NCBI GenBank assembly: GCA_035449085.1
Contig: DAOTKE010000066.1
Location: 1-17,954 of the forward strand
Length of the DNA: 17,954 nucleotides
Direction of reading: 5' to 3'
DNA from: DUPH01 sp035449085
Lineage (GTDB): Bacteria > Verrucomicrobiota > Kiritimatiellia > RFP12 > UBA1067
Shown: one piece after another, positions 6,123-15,700 of the stretch
How the letters are laid out: every line of letters begins with the position of its first letter
How positions within the stretch are numbered: the first letter of the stretch is position 1
The notes under the pieces: generated by a model
The model's input: only the letters and a program-made list of their open reading frames with translations
Database searches by the model: none
Told to the model about the DNA's origin: nothing
Position numbers and translations under genes: made by a program

Positions 6123-6151
6123 ATCATACCGCAGCTCTGCCGTGGCCGCAA
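6123..6151 (-). promoter_or_regulatory. Candidate sigma70 promoter of the TPR-CvpA-sigma operon
   Basis: On the minus strand TTGCGG (6151-6146) and TATGAT (6128-6123) are separated by 17 bases. They match the consensus at 3 of 6 and 5 of 6 positions. Transcription would start near 6116, giving a leader of about 67 bases. The site lies in the 117-base gap after the beta-helix gene, so the operon may be independent of the surface-protein genes upstream. Confidence 0.45.
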
Positions 6152-6166
6152 CACCGGAAAACACAA

Positions 6167-8140
6167 TCAGAAAATCCAATAACGGTCTGCATGCAGGAAA
6201 AGATAGGGGGGGATGCCCAGCGCCTCGACGCGGAAATCCTCGAATCCGCCGGCCGCCGGCCGTTCGAGCGTGATCTGCCAGAGGCCGCCCGCCGCACCCT
6301 CGCCGCCGGTCGCGGTGTAGCGCTCGGGCAGCGTGATCGCATCGCGGCTCCAAACCACACGGCCGGACGGGTCGCGCACCGTCGCCTTGACACTTTCGCT
6401 CTCGCCTTCGCCGCTCACGCCAAAAGCGAAGACGCCGGTTCCCTGGGGCACTGCCGCGTAGAGGCTGCCGGTGCTGGCGATCAGGCTGATCGCCTTCTTG
6501 GAAGTCTCAAACGCGACCGGCACGTTGGCCTCAATCAGGGCGAAGGCATTCGCGCCGACGTTGACCTCCACCGTGTAGAAGCCGGTGGCCGGCGGCGTGA
6601 CGCGCACTTCCACGCGTTCGCGAAAGGCGGGTAGGGGAACGGACTTGAGTACACGACCGTCGGCACCGCGCACGATCAGCGGTTTCGCCTGGGGCGCGTA
6701 ACGGCCGACCTGTGTCTGCATCCCGGCGAGCACCACCTCCTCGCCGGACTGCGCATAAAACAGATAGGCGCCTTCGCGCCGCAAACGCAAGGGGGTGAGG
6801 CGTTGTGCCCCCGTCACATTATTGACCACGTGTGCCGTCGCTAAATCGGGGGTCACGCGCGGAACGCGCACCGTGAAACGCGGCGGGAAGGTCTGCAAGA
6901 TCCAGGCCGGCGTGAGCGCGATCCGCTGCTCCGCCGCGCCGGGCTGACGCAGCGTAACCGTTCCGCTCAGGTCGGTGAGCGGCTCGTACTCCGCGCCACT
7001 CTGACAACGGATCCACGGCCGCACGCCGGGCTGCCCGATGATCAGGTCTGTGAAGCGGATGCCGCCGACCGGATGCGGGTCATCGTTGCGTGAAGTAAAC
7101 AGCAGCTCGGAGAAGGCGTTCGTGCCGGCTGCGCAGTTGGCAACGACGCAGCGATCCAGCGTCAGCGCCATGCCGTGCGGTGGTTTGCGTCCGATCATGA
7201 CCGCGTTGCGCTGCGCCTGCTCGAAGCGACACGCTTCAACCGTCATCGTTCCGCGCACAGCATCGGCCTCTGCGTTGCCGGTGATCACGCGCAACGCGAT
7301 CCGGTCGCCGCGCGACCGGCAGTTCTCGAGCCGGATCGAGACCGGCTCGGAGGCGGCGTTCAGGTTCGGCAGATAGAACTCATAGCCGTCGCCCTGATTG
7401 TTCTCGGTCAGGCAATTGCGCATGACGCAGTTCTTGAGCCGTTCGCCGGCGTGGTTGGGCTCGAAATCGATGCCGGCGGCGGGCGGCGTGCCGGCCGTGT
7501 CGCGCATCACCGTATTTTCGATGAGCAGATTTTCGGCGGAAATCACACTGATCCCCTGACGGTAGTTGCGGTCGCAGATCACGTCGCGGATCAGGATGTC
7601 GCGGTTGGGCCAGGAGGCTTTGAGGCTGCCGAGGTAGATACCGTCTCCCCCGCTCTCGGCCAAGGTCAGCCCGATGATTTTGATGTTGGCGCAGCTCTTG
7701 ATGGAGAGCGTGTGGCGCCATTCGGCATGTGCGTAAGGCGGGGCGTCGTAATCCGCGCGGCGCATGCGCAGCGTCGCGCCGGGGCCGCGGAGCGTCACGT
7801 TGGTGACGCCCGCGAGCGTGAGCAGCGCATCGGCCTTGCCGGTGAAGGCGCCTTTTTTGGCCAGCAGTTCGGTGCCGGGTTCGAAGACGATCTCCTGATC
7901 GCTCACGCCGGTCAGCCGGTCGGTGATCCACGGCGCGCCCATGTTGTCGATGATCAGACGCGGCACGCGCGAGTGAATCGCGGCCTGCAGCGCGGCGGTC
8001 GAATCCTGCGGGTCGAACCCCCACCATGAGGCGCGCGCCTCCTTGAGCGTGCCGTCCGCCACCCGCGCGACCTGTTCCGGATTCGCGGCGAACGAGCCCG
8101 CCGCGCAGAGTATCAGCCCGATGATGCATGTCGTTTTCAT
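6167..8140 (-). CDS. Secreted right-handed parallel beta-helix protein (pectin-lyase-like)
   Basis: This 657-residue protein has a typical signal peptide (residues 1-19, cleavage near SFA-AN), so it is exported. It starts with the opening common to pectin-lyase-fold proteins (DPQDSTAALQAAI, about 44-56), then successive beta-helix rungs to about 340: NVTLRGPGATLRM, NIKIIGLTLAESGGDGIYLG, NRDILIRDVICDRNYRQG, ENLLIENTVMRD and GIDFEPN. This fold is shared by GH28-type polygalacturonases, GH110-type glycosidases, polysaccharide lyases and some non-catalytic proteins. Conserved Asp and Arg residues (SGGDGIYLG, DRNYRQG, AGIDFEPN) would suit a glycosidase, but I cannot assign a family. Residues from about 380 to the end look like beta-rich accessory domains. 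No sorting signal is seen at the C-terminus, which ends in aromatic residues. It follows the autotransporter-repeat gene by 55 bases and may be co-transcribed with it. No clear ribosome binding site precedes the ATG. Confidence 0.82.
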   Translation of the reverse strand: MKTTCIIGLILCAAGSFAANPEQVARVADGTLKEARASWWGFDPQDSTAALQAAIHSRVPRLIIDNMGAPWITDRLTGVSDQEIVFEPGTELLAKKGAFTGKADALLTLAGVTNVTLRGPGATLRMRRADYDAPPYAHAEWRHTLSIKSCANIKIIGLTLAESGGDGIYLGSLKASWPNRDILIRDVICDRNYRQGISVISAENLLIENTVMRDTAGTPPAAGIDFEPNHAGERLKNCVMRNCLTENNQGDGYEFYLPNLNAASEPVSIRLENCRSRGDRIALRVITGNAEADAVRGTMTVEACRFEQAQRNAVMIGRKPPHGMALTLDRCVVANCAAGTNAFSELLFTSRNDDPHPVGGIRFTDLIIGQPGVRPWIRCQSGAEYEPLTDLSGTVTLRQPGAAEQRIALTPAWILQTFPPRFTVRVPRVTPDLATAHVVNNVTGAQRLTPLRLRREGAYLFYAQSGEEVVLAGMQTQVGRYAPQAKPLIVRGADGRVLKSVPLPAFRERVEVRVTPPATGFYTVEVNVGANAFALIEANVPVAFETSKKAISLIASTGSLYAAVPQGTGVFAFGVSGEGESESVKATVRDPSGRVVWSRDAITLPERYTATGGEGAAGGLWQITLERPAAGGFEDFRVEALGIPPYLFLHADRYWIF

Positions 8141-8195
8141 ACGGGGTGCAGTCTACACTACCCCGCTCAAATCGTCCAACCCATCCGGATTCGCA

Positions 8196-11100
8196 TCACT
8201 TGATCTTGATGAGCGTGCCCGAGACATCATACAACACGGTCAGCACGCCCGTGCCCGAGAAGTACTCGTCGTTCTTGTATGTCGCCGGGCTGCTCGTGGA
8301 TCCGTAGGTGCCGACGCGCTTCATCTCGCCGCCCAGATACAGGTGGCCGACAGCCTCGTTCACGCCTGCGGCGAGCTCCACCTTCGCCCCGCCGCCGGCC
8401 GCGATGCTGAGGTCAGCGCAGTTCGCGATCGCGGAGGAGTTCCGCACCGTCAGGGTTCCCGCCTCGACCACCACGTTGGTGCAGGACGCGCCGAGCGAGC
8501 CTGCGTCGCCGTCCAGCACCAGCTTGCCGCCGGCCACCGTCACCGTGCCCGATAATTCGTTCGCTTCCTGCAGCAGAAGCTGCGAGTCCGCGGCACCGGC
8601 TTTCACCAGATGTATCGCGCCCACAAAACGTCCGGGGAACGTGCTGGTCGCGCCGGCCGCCTGGTTGACCGTCAGCGTCGAGAAGCGTGACGGGGCCGAG
8701 TTGCTGATCACGTTGTTCCGGTATGTGAGCGCCGTGCCGTTCACGAGCAGCCCGCCCACGGTCTGGTTGTACCCGGCGAGATCCCAAGTGCCGATCTGGC
8801 CGCTCGTCGAGCCGAAACGGACCTCCTTGTTTGTCGGCAGCGCGTCATCCACGCCCAGCCGCGCCGTACCGCTTTGATAGATATGCAAATAAGCCCAGTT
8901 GTTTCCCGTGGAACAGATGTTGACGATGCCCTGACTGGAGTATCCGAGCACCGTGTAGTCCCCCGTGCCCACATCCACGGTGTTGCTGACAAACAACTCC
9001 CTGTTCGGTTGCGGTTCAGAAGAGATGCTGCAGCCTGTCACGCCGTCCGCCAGAACGACGGGGCCGTTGAGCACCAGATTGCCACTGGTGGCGTTGATCC
9101 TGAACCGCTTGCCTTGGCTGGCGAGCGTGATGGTGCCGTCGACGCCCCCGGAGCCATAGAGGGCGGGGCTATAGCCGCCGTTCCCGTCGCCCGGGCCGGC
9201 AAGGACGATGTTCTCCTTGATCGTGATGGGGCCGATCGCCAACTGGCCGCCGTTCGTGGGTGACCCGGTCGCGTAGACGGCGGTGTAGCCTTCCGTCGTG
9301 CCCAGGGCGTTGCTGTGCGCGACGGACAGGACGCCGCGCATGACAAACGTGTTGCCGTTGTAGGTGTTGTCGCCAGACAGCGTCAGGGTGTTGATTCCCA
9401 CCTTGTAAAGGCCCAGCGCGCCGTTCGCCGTGTCGCCGAGCACCGAGCTGTATGTGCGGCTTGAGGAGGTCGTGTCGAATCCGATGCACGCGCCGTCTAG
9501 GAAATTGCCGGTGCCGAGCATGGCCGCGACCTGGGAGTCGCCGATCACGTTGTAGACCGCGAGTCCCGCATCCCTCCAGACCTCGTAGCGGCCGGGCTCG
9601 TTCCAGCCGGGCAGTGCGCCGGTCGTGGCGATGGAGAGTGCGCCGTCCTTGATGATCGTGCGGCCGCTGTAGGTGTTCACGCCGGTCAGCGTGAGCACGA
9701 AAGGCCCGACCTTCGCCAGGCTCAGCGCGCTTTCGGGAAGATCAGCCAGATTGTCCGCATAGGTCCGGTTGCCCCCCGTCGCGAGCGTCGTATCGAAACC
9801 GCAGGTCGCCCCGTCCTGGAAATTGGCGCTGCCGCTCACGCTCGCGAAGATCGCCGGGACGTCGCCGTCCGCGACGCCGCTGCCGACGGCCAGCGTCGCG
9901 TTGCTGGCGATCGTGTAAAGTCCGGGGGTCTCCCAGCCGGGCACGGACGCCAGGCGGTCGATCGTCAGCGCGCCCGCTTCGACCGTGATGCCGCCCGTGA
10001 AGGTGTTCTCGCCGGAGAGCGCCAGGATGCCCGGGCCCGTCTTGGTGATGGAGCCCGTGTCCGTTCCGTCGGCGATGGCCGCGGAGACCGCTAACACGGT
10101 CCCGCCATTCACGGCGAACTCGCGGGGCCCGTTGAGCAGGAGCCGCCCTGTCCCGCTGATGGTGTTGATCTCAGTGCCATACTCGGCAACAGACTCGCTG
10201 GTGACGTTTCCGCCGAGACCGATGTAGTTCGGGCTGTTCGCGCTCGCGGCCACAGGGATCGTCGACCCGCCGCCGATGGTCAGCCCGCCGGGGCCGATCC
10301 TCAGGCTCTGCGTTCCGGAGCCTGAGCCGAAGGTCCAGGTGCCGCCCAAATTCACGAGCCTGTTGGCGGTAATCGTGGTTTCTCCGCCATTGCCGGCGCT
10401 GCTCAGCGTGATGTTTCCCAACGTGTGGGTGAGGGTGTCGGTGACCGTGAGCTTTCCTCCTTCACCTCCCCATCCTGTCACAAGACCCTCACTGGTCGCG
10501 TTGTTCGCGTTCTGGATATCCACGTTGGCGACCGTCTCGGACTTGACGTTGAGATTCCACTTGGAGGTGGCGGCTGTCATTGTCACGGTGGCGGTGTCGG
10601 CGATCTGTTCGTTCTGGTTGTTCTGCAAAGCGCCCGCGCCGATGACGATATCTCCGGAGACGGCGTTCGTGCCGGCGGTCTTGTTCAGGGCGAGCGTGCC
10701 GTTGGCCACGGTGGTGAGGCCGGTGTAGGTGTTGTCGCGGTTGCCGGCGAGGGTCTGGGTGCCGGTGCCGACTTTGGTCAACGAGATCGAGCCGCCCGGG
10801 CCGTTCTCGATCACGCCGTCGAACGATCCCGTGCCGTTGCCGATGCCCACGGTGAGCGTCACCGGGGCGTCGGAGGAGTTGGTGATTCTCCGGCTGTCAG
10901 AGGCCGAGGGGTTGCTGCCGCTGTTGGGGTATCCGATAAGGCTGTTGATCGTTTGACTGACGCCCCCCAGATCAACCGTGCCGATGTCGTCTTTAACAGT
11001 ATTGCTCCCATTACCGGCGGTCGTATGGCCTATTCCCAAATTACTCTTAATCAGCGCGTCGGGGACGGTCGGTTTAAGGAGGGAATTCCTGTGAACTTGA

Positions 11101-12602
11101 ACCGTCCCCACATGATTGCTCGCGGCGTTGAGGACCACCGTCCCGGGGGTATAGCCGGGGGTTTGGACGGTCAGCCAGCCGCCGTTGAGGTCGATGAGGC
11201 CATTGGCGATGATGGTCGAGTTGGAGGCGGGAAACAGATACAGGTTGCCTGCGCTCGCCGTGCTGCGCTGGATCGGGCCGAGGGTCAGCTCGGTGTTTGA
11301 TCCGTCAATGCCGATCCGGTAAGTGGTCATGCCGGTGAGCGTGATCATGCCGGTTAGGGTGTTGGTGGTGCCGGCCTGGCTGCCGATGGCGTTCACCCAA
11401 TTGCCCGCCGAGCCGTCGCCGGAACCCGCGATGGTGATGGGTTCCGCAATCGTGATGCCATTAGCCTGTCCCGCCGACGGGCCCGGGAAAATCAGCCGGC
11501 CGCCGTCCGGACGCCCGGTCGAGTAGATGACGGTATGGCCGTCCGTCGTGCCAAGGGCGTTGCTGTGGAACGGGTAGAGGATGCCCGAGTTCACGACCGT
11601 GACGCCGCTGTAGGTGTTGTTCCCGCGCATGTTGACCGCGCCGCCGCCCGTCAGCGTGACGCCGGACGCGCCGCTCGCGTGGTCGGCGATCGGGCCGTAG
11701 ATGGCGAAGATGCGCGTCGTATCGGGCGTGGCCAGCACCAGTTCTCGGGTCGGGCCGATGGTGAGGACATTGGCGGGGGCGCCGGAGTTAAACGTGAGAG
11801 CACCGGCGCCGGCGTTCATGATCCCGTTGGCCGTCAATGAACCGACGATGTTGCCCGACGACGGACCGGTGTACCGCAGGGTGTTGAACGAGGCACCAGC
11901 GGGTATCGTGCCGGCCCCCGCCACCTCGTAGTTCGCCATGCCGGTGGCGTCGGTCACGCCCGACGCCGTCGCGACCTGGGTGCCCGTGTAGCCGACGAGC
12001 TGGCCGCCGCTCACCGTCACGTACCGCACGTCGGTGCCGCTCCCGATGGTGGCCCACGGGCCGACGATGCCGGTGGCGTCGTTGGCGATCGCGGCGCTGG
12101 CCACCGTGCCCATGTTGGCAAGACGCAAGGCCGACCGTTCGCCACGCCAGAAAACAGCGGGGTTGACCGTGAGGGTTCGCCCGTCCGCGACCGACCAGGC
12201 GACACACGCGTAGTCCTTCAGGGCCAGGCACGCGTTGTTGAGGGTCAGGTCCGCCGTGGCGGCGTTCATGTCGATGCCCAGCATGTCCGTCGTCAGGGTG
12301 TTGGCCCCGCCGATGGTCACGTTGCCGCCCGGATCGAGCATCCTGATTCCGAGGAAGCGCAAGTCCGCGCCCAGATTCACGCTGTTGGGGCCGGTCACGG
12401 TATTGTTCCACGCGGCAACATGATTCTCAGCCGGAATGTTCCCGTTCTCCCAACTGCTGGCCAGATTCAGATTGTCGGTGTTGTTGGCCTTGTAGCGCAC
12501 GGTCTGAGCCTGCCCCACACAGGCGGCACTTGCATAGACTGCCGCGAAAAGCAGCCTGCTGATCGCTTGCCGCATGTTCGAACGCCATACTGGACTTCTC
12601 AT
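8196..12602 (-). CDS. Autotransporter-associated beta-strand repeat protein, secreted
   Basis: This is a 1468-residue secreted protein. The signal peptide covers about residues 1-32 (cleavage near VGQA-QT). An N-terminal domain follows, with the SSWENGNIPAENHVAAWNNT motif common at the start of such proteins. About six autotransporter-associated repeat motifs of the form K-x-G-x-x-x-L-x-L-x-G-x-N-T-Y-x-G are visible. Examples are KVGTGTQTLAGNRDNTYTG, KTGPGILALSGENTFTGG, KVGPFVLTLTGVNTYSG and KVGINTLTLSGDNTYNG. These build a long parallel beta-helix. The C-terminus has YKNDEYFSGTGVLTV and ends GTLIKIK; there is no 250-300 residue translocator barrel, so it is not a classical type Va autotransporter. 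Related barrel-less proteins are common in Verrucomicrobia and relatives. The ATG at 12602 has AAGGAG (12609-12614) six bases upstream. It is Gly/Thr/Asn-rich and poor in Cys. A structural or adhesive surface role is inferred. Confidence 0.88.
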   Translation of the reverse strand: MRSPVWRSNMRQAISRLLFAAVYASAACVGQAQTVRYKANNTDNLNLASSWENGNIPAENHVAAWNNTVTGPNSVNLGADLRFLGIRMLDPGGNVTIGGANTLTTDMLGIDMNAATADLTLNNACLALKDYACVAWSVADGRTLTVNPAVFWRGERSALRLANMGTVASAAIANDATGIVGPWATIGSGTDVRYVTVSGGQLVGYTGTQVATASGVTDATGMANYEVAGAGTIPAGASFNTLRYTGPSSGNIVGSLTANGIMNAGAGALTFNSGAPANVLTIGPTRELVLATPDTTRIFAIYGPIADHASGASGVTLTGGGAVNMRGNNTYSGVTVVNSGILYPFHSNALGTTDGHTVIYSTGRPDGGRLIFPGPSAGQANGITIAEPITIAGSGDGSAGNWVNAIGSQAGTTNTLTGMITLTGMTTYRIGIDGSNTELTLGPIQRSTASAGNLYLFPASNSTIIANGLIDLNGGWLTVQTPGYTPGTVVLNAASNHVGTVQVHRNSLLKPTVPDALIKSNLGIGHTTAGNGSNTVKDDIGTVDLGGVSQTINSLIGYPNSGSNPSASDSRRITNSSDAPVTLTVGIGNGTGSFDGVIENGPGGSISLTKVGTGTQTLAGNRDNTYTGLTTVANGTLALNKTAGTNAVSGDIVIGAGALQNNQNEQIADTATVTMTAATSKWNLNVKSETVANVDIQNANNATSEGLVTGWGGEGGKLTVTDTLTHTLGNITLSSAGNGGETTITANRLVNLGGTWTFGSGSGTQSLRIGPGGLTIGGGSTIPVAASANSPNYIGLGGNVTSESVAEYGTEINTISGTGRLLLNGPREFAVNGGTVLAVSAAIADGTDTGSITKTGPGILALSGENTFTGGITVEAGALTIDRLASVPGWETPGLYTIASNATLAVGSGVADGDVPAIFASVSGSANFQDGATCGFDTTLATGGNRTYADNLADLPESALSLAKVGPFVLTLTGVNTYSGRTIIKDGALSIATTGALPGWNEPGRYEVWRDAGLAVYNVIGDSQVAAMLGTGNFLDGACIGFDTTSSSRTYSSVLGDTANGALGLYKVGINTLTLSGDNTYNGNTFVMRGVLSVAHSNALGTTEGYTAVYATGSPTNGGQLAIGPITIKENIVLAGPGDGNGGYSPALYGSGGVDGTITLASQGKRFRINATSGNLVLNGPVVLADGVTGCSISSEPQPNRELFVSNTVDVGTGDYTVLGYSSQGIVNICSTGNNWAYLHIYQSGTARLGVDDALPTNKEVRFGSTSGQIGTWDLAGYNQTVGGLLVNGTALTYRNNVISNSAPSRFSTLTVNQAAGATSTFPGRFVGAIHLVKAGAADSQLLLQEANELSGTVTVAGGKLVLDGDAGSLGASCTNVVVEAGTLTVRNSSAIANCADLSIAAGGGAKVELAAGVNEAVGHLYLGGEMKRVGTYGSTSSPATYKNDEYFSGTGVLTVLYDVSGTLIKIK

Positions 12603-12758
12603 AGCGCACTCCTTGATTGTTATGTATCAAACAGGATGGCTATAAGAATATCCCTCCTTTCAACCTAATGGAATGTCCGGTAGTCTAAAAAACATATCTG
12701 TAAGGGCAAACTGTGGGGATTCGAGTGTCCAAAACCCGATACGCCAAACGCATCACCG
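12603..12758 (-). other. AT-richer intergenic region between two giant surface-protein genes
   Basis: This 156-base gap is visibly richer in A and T than its surroundings. It holds the ribosome binding site AAGGAG (12609-12614) of the downstream gene. On the minus strand a run of six T (about 12687-12692) follows the upstream gene, but only a weak three-pair stem (ACA/TGT) precedes it, so a terminator is not convincing. I found no good -35/-10 pair. A second purine-rich word, AAAGGAGGG, lies near 12652-12660 without a following start codon. Confidence 0.5.
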
Positions 12759-15700
12759 TCATTTCAGCATGAAGAGCATGCCGGCAGAACTTTCGAAGGC
12801 ATCGAGCAGCGCGCCGCCCGTGTCGTTGTCACCGACCGTGTAGACCGCACGCAGCGGGAAGGGCCTCTGTGCAGAAGAAAGGTGTTTCAGAGCGAACGCG
12901 CCGTCGGCAACCGTCACCGTGATAATCAGAGTCTCACCCTCGTAGAGCGCGAGCGTGCCGCTGCCGGTCACTTCGCCGCGCAGCTTGACGCTGCGTCCGT
13001 AAGGAATGTTCCAGGGCACGCTCATCGTGATTTCGCTCTGACCGTCCGCCCGTGCGGCGGCACCATCCAGATAGACGGCGCTGCCACCAACAAATTCGGG
13101 CTGAGCGGCGTGGGTCACAAACGGCGTGATCTCCGACACCGTCACGCCGTCGGCATCGAGTGCGGCGGCAAAGGCCGGGCGCCAGTCGTGCTCGAACGCG
13201 CCGAGATCGACGGCCGCGTTCTGCATGCGAAGGTCGCCGGCAAAATCGATACCGAACGGTTCGTCCACATACTCACGGTTCGCGCGATCAATGCAGGGCG
13301 AACCGGCCGCGAGACGGAAGTCGCCCGCCGCGGCGTCCACAAAGCGCGGATCAGCAACGAAACTGGACTCGTCGATCAGGGGGTTCAACATGCCGCCGGC
13401 GACGCAACTGTCGAAATGCCGACTGTTGGTCGTGGATTCGCCCAGGACACAGTTGTAGAACCAGGCGTTCTCGCCGGAGCGCCCTTCATTGCCGGCCACC
13501 GTGCAGTTGTAACACCATCCATAGGCCACAGCGCTTCGGGTGTTCACGCTGCCGACACGACTCTGAACAATGAGACAGTCGTAGGCATAACTACCGCGGA
13601 TGGCACAACCATTGTTCGAAGCAAAGTTCTCACTCAGCACGCAACGGCGTAGGGTTCCGGCATGCGTGCCGCCGCCACGCATCGAAGAGCAGTTGGAGAT
13701 CACGCAGTCAAGAACTTGCGGCGTATAGTTCTGTTCCGTCACGTAGAGCCCGCCGCCGCGGTTGTTCTCGTCCTCAAGATTGACACTGTCGGTCGCGCCG
13801 CCGGTCAGGGTGAATCCTTGGAGAACGCCCTTAGTCATGTAGACACAGCGTACGGCATTGGGGCCGCGCCCGTAGGCATCACCCGAGCCGGTGTCGACCG
13901 CGCCTTGGATGATGGTGGTCGCGGCACCGTCGCGCGAACGCAGGGTGATCCGATTCGTGATCACCACACGGTTCATCAGGTAACCGGTGGCTTTCTCGCT
14001 CGGCGTGACAGCCGTACCTTCCTGATAAATGCCGGGCGCAACGAGCACGGTATCGTTGTCGACGGCACCCGCGACGGCAGCCTGGAGAGTGCGTTTGGCC
14101 GTCTCCCAGCTCAGTCCGTCACCACTGTCGTCAGGACGCGCGGCGTCCACATAGAATGTGCCCACGAAGTGTGCGGTCAGGTTCAACGCCTGATCGGCAC
14201 TCAGCGTGAGCGTCAGCGTGTTACCGACGTCAGGCAGGGCAATCCCATTGGTCGAGAAGTGGGTCAGTGTCCGCCCCGGCCAAGGCGTAGCGGTAAAGAC
14301 CGCTTGAACCGGAAGGTCGTGATACAGCGTCACGCCCGCGGGTTCGAGGGTACCGCCCCCCTCCACAGAGGCGAAGACCCTTGTGCCGCCAAGCCCGCCT
14401 TCAAAGGCACCCAGGTCCAAGCCCTCACCCTGTACGCGTGCGGCCCCAAGAAGATCAAAGCCCAGGCCATTCGGATAATTGTTGATGTTTCCATGGTCGA
14501 TACAGGGCGAGGCGAGGTGGAGGCGGAAATCACCGGCCACCGGATCCATGAAGAGCGGATCGGCGTACAGGTTGCCGCCACCGTCGTTGTTGGCGGCGAT
14601 GGTTCCGGACACGCAGGAATTGTAAACCTTGCGGTCAGCTCCGGAGGCGGTATAACCGTTACCGCCCCCGATTAATGCCATGATCGAATTGTAGACTGTT
14701 GAATGGAAGACGGGTGTATCGTTATAGGCCGTCACATTGTACAGATAACAGTAGGCGACGGCGTAGGGGCCAGCGTTGTTGACGACCAACGAGTCATAAA
14801 CCGTACTCCCGCGGACCGCACCACCGAAACCGTTGGCAGTGATAACCGCGTTGCCAGATAACCGGCAGCGGTGTAGCGTACCCAACGAACTGCCGCCGCC
14901 TTTGCTATAGGCGATGTTGTTCGAGATGACGCAGCCGATGATCAGCTCAGACGATGAGGAAGAGGGGACGAAGATACCGCCGCCGCAGTCGTTTTCAAAT
15001 CCGCCGTCCACCGTATCGGTGGCGCCGCCGGTGATGGTGAAACCCTGGAGGGTACCGGCCGACATGTAGACACAGCGTACGGCGTCCGGACCGCAACCGT
15101 TTGCGTTCAGGCTACGAGTCCCCACGATAAAGGTGTGATCCGGTCCGTCAATCGCCGTGACCGTAATGTTGTTGGTGATCACGAGACGGCTGGCAAGCAT
15201 GCCTTCGGTCACAACCGCGTAGCCGGCATCATAGGTCCCCGGCGCGACGCGCACGGTATCGCCCTCCAGTGCGCGAGAGACGGCGAGCTGTAAGGTCTTG
15301 AGCGGCAGTTCGGATTCAAGCCCGCTGTTTGCATCGTCGCCAGTGGCGGCATCCACATAGAACCCGTCCTGGAAGACCGCGCGTACCGTCACGGTCGAAT
15401 CCCCACTATAGGAGCCGGCGTTGATCGTCAGGTTGGTGTCGGAACCGGGAACAGGCGCGCCGTTGATTTCGAAGTGGCGGAAGGCGCGGCCGGGCCACGG
15501 TATGGCGATGAAATGGAGGTCGCCCATGAGGAAAAAGTTTCCAGAAGGCTGGATCTCGCCACCACTGGTGGAGGTGGCGCTCACCACACTGACTGATGAT
15601 TCCAGGGCACCCATGTTGACCCCGCCGCCTTGGACACGCGGCGCGCCCGCGTAATCCGTGCCATACCAATGGGTGATGAACTCGAGACTTCCCGCGTTGA

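Noticed and set aside
7175..8029. A 284-residue plus-strand open frame opposite the beta-helix gene
   Set aside because: The minus-strand product has a signal peptide and clear beta-helix rungs; the antisense product has no motif and arises from GC-biased codon positions.
8141..8195. A TTGGAC / TAGACT pair as promoter for the beta-helix gene
   Set aside because: Both hexamers match poorly, and transcription would begin almost at the start codon; co-transcription with the upstream gene is equally plausible.
12687..12692. A T6 run as terminator of the giant beta-helix gene
   Set aside because: No stable GC-rich stem precedes it; only a three-pair ACA/TGT stem could be drawn.
13662..14675. A 337-residue plus-strand open frame opposite the giant protein gene
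   Set aside because: Similar antisense frames recur opposite the other repeat units, as expected from the repeated minus-strand coding sequence; no start signal or domain was seen.
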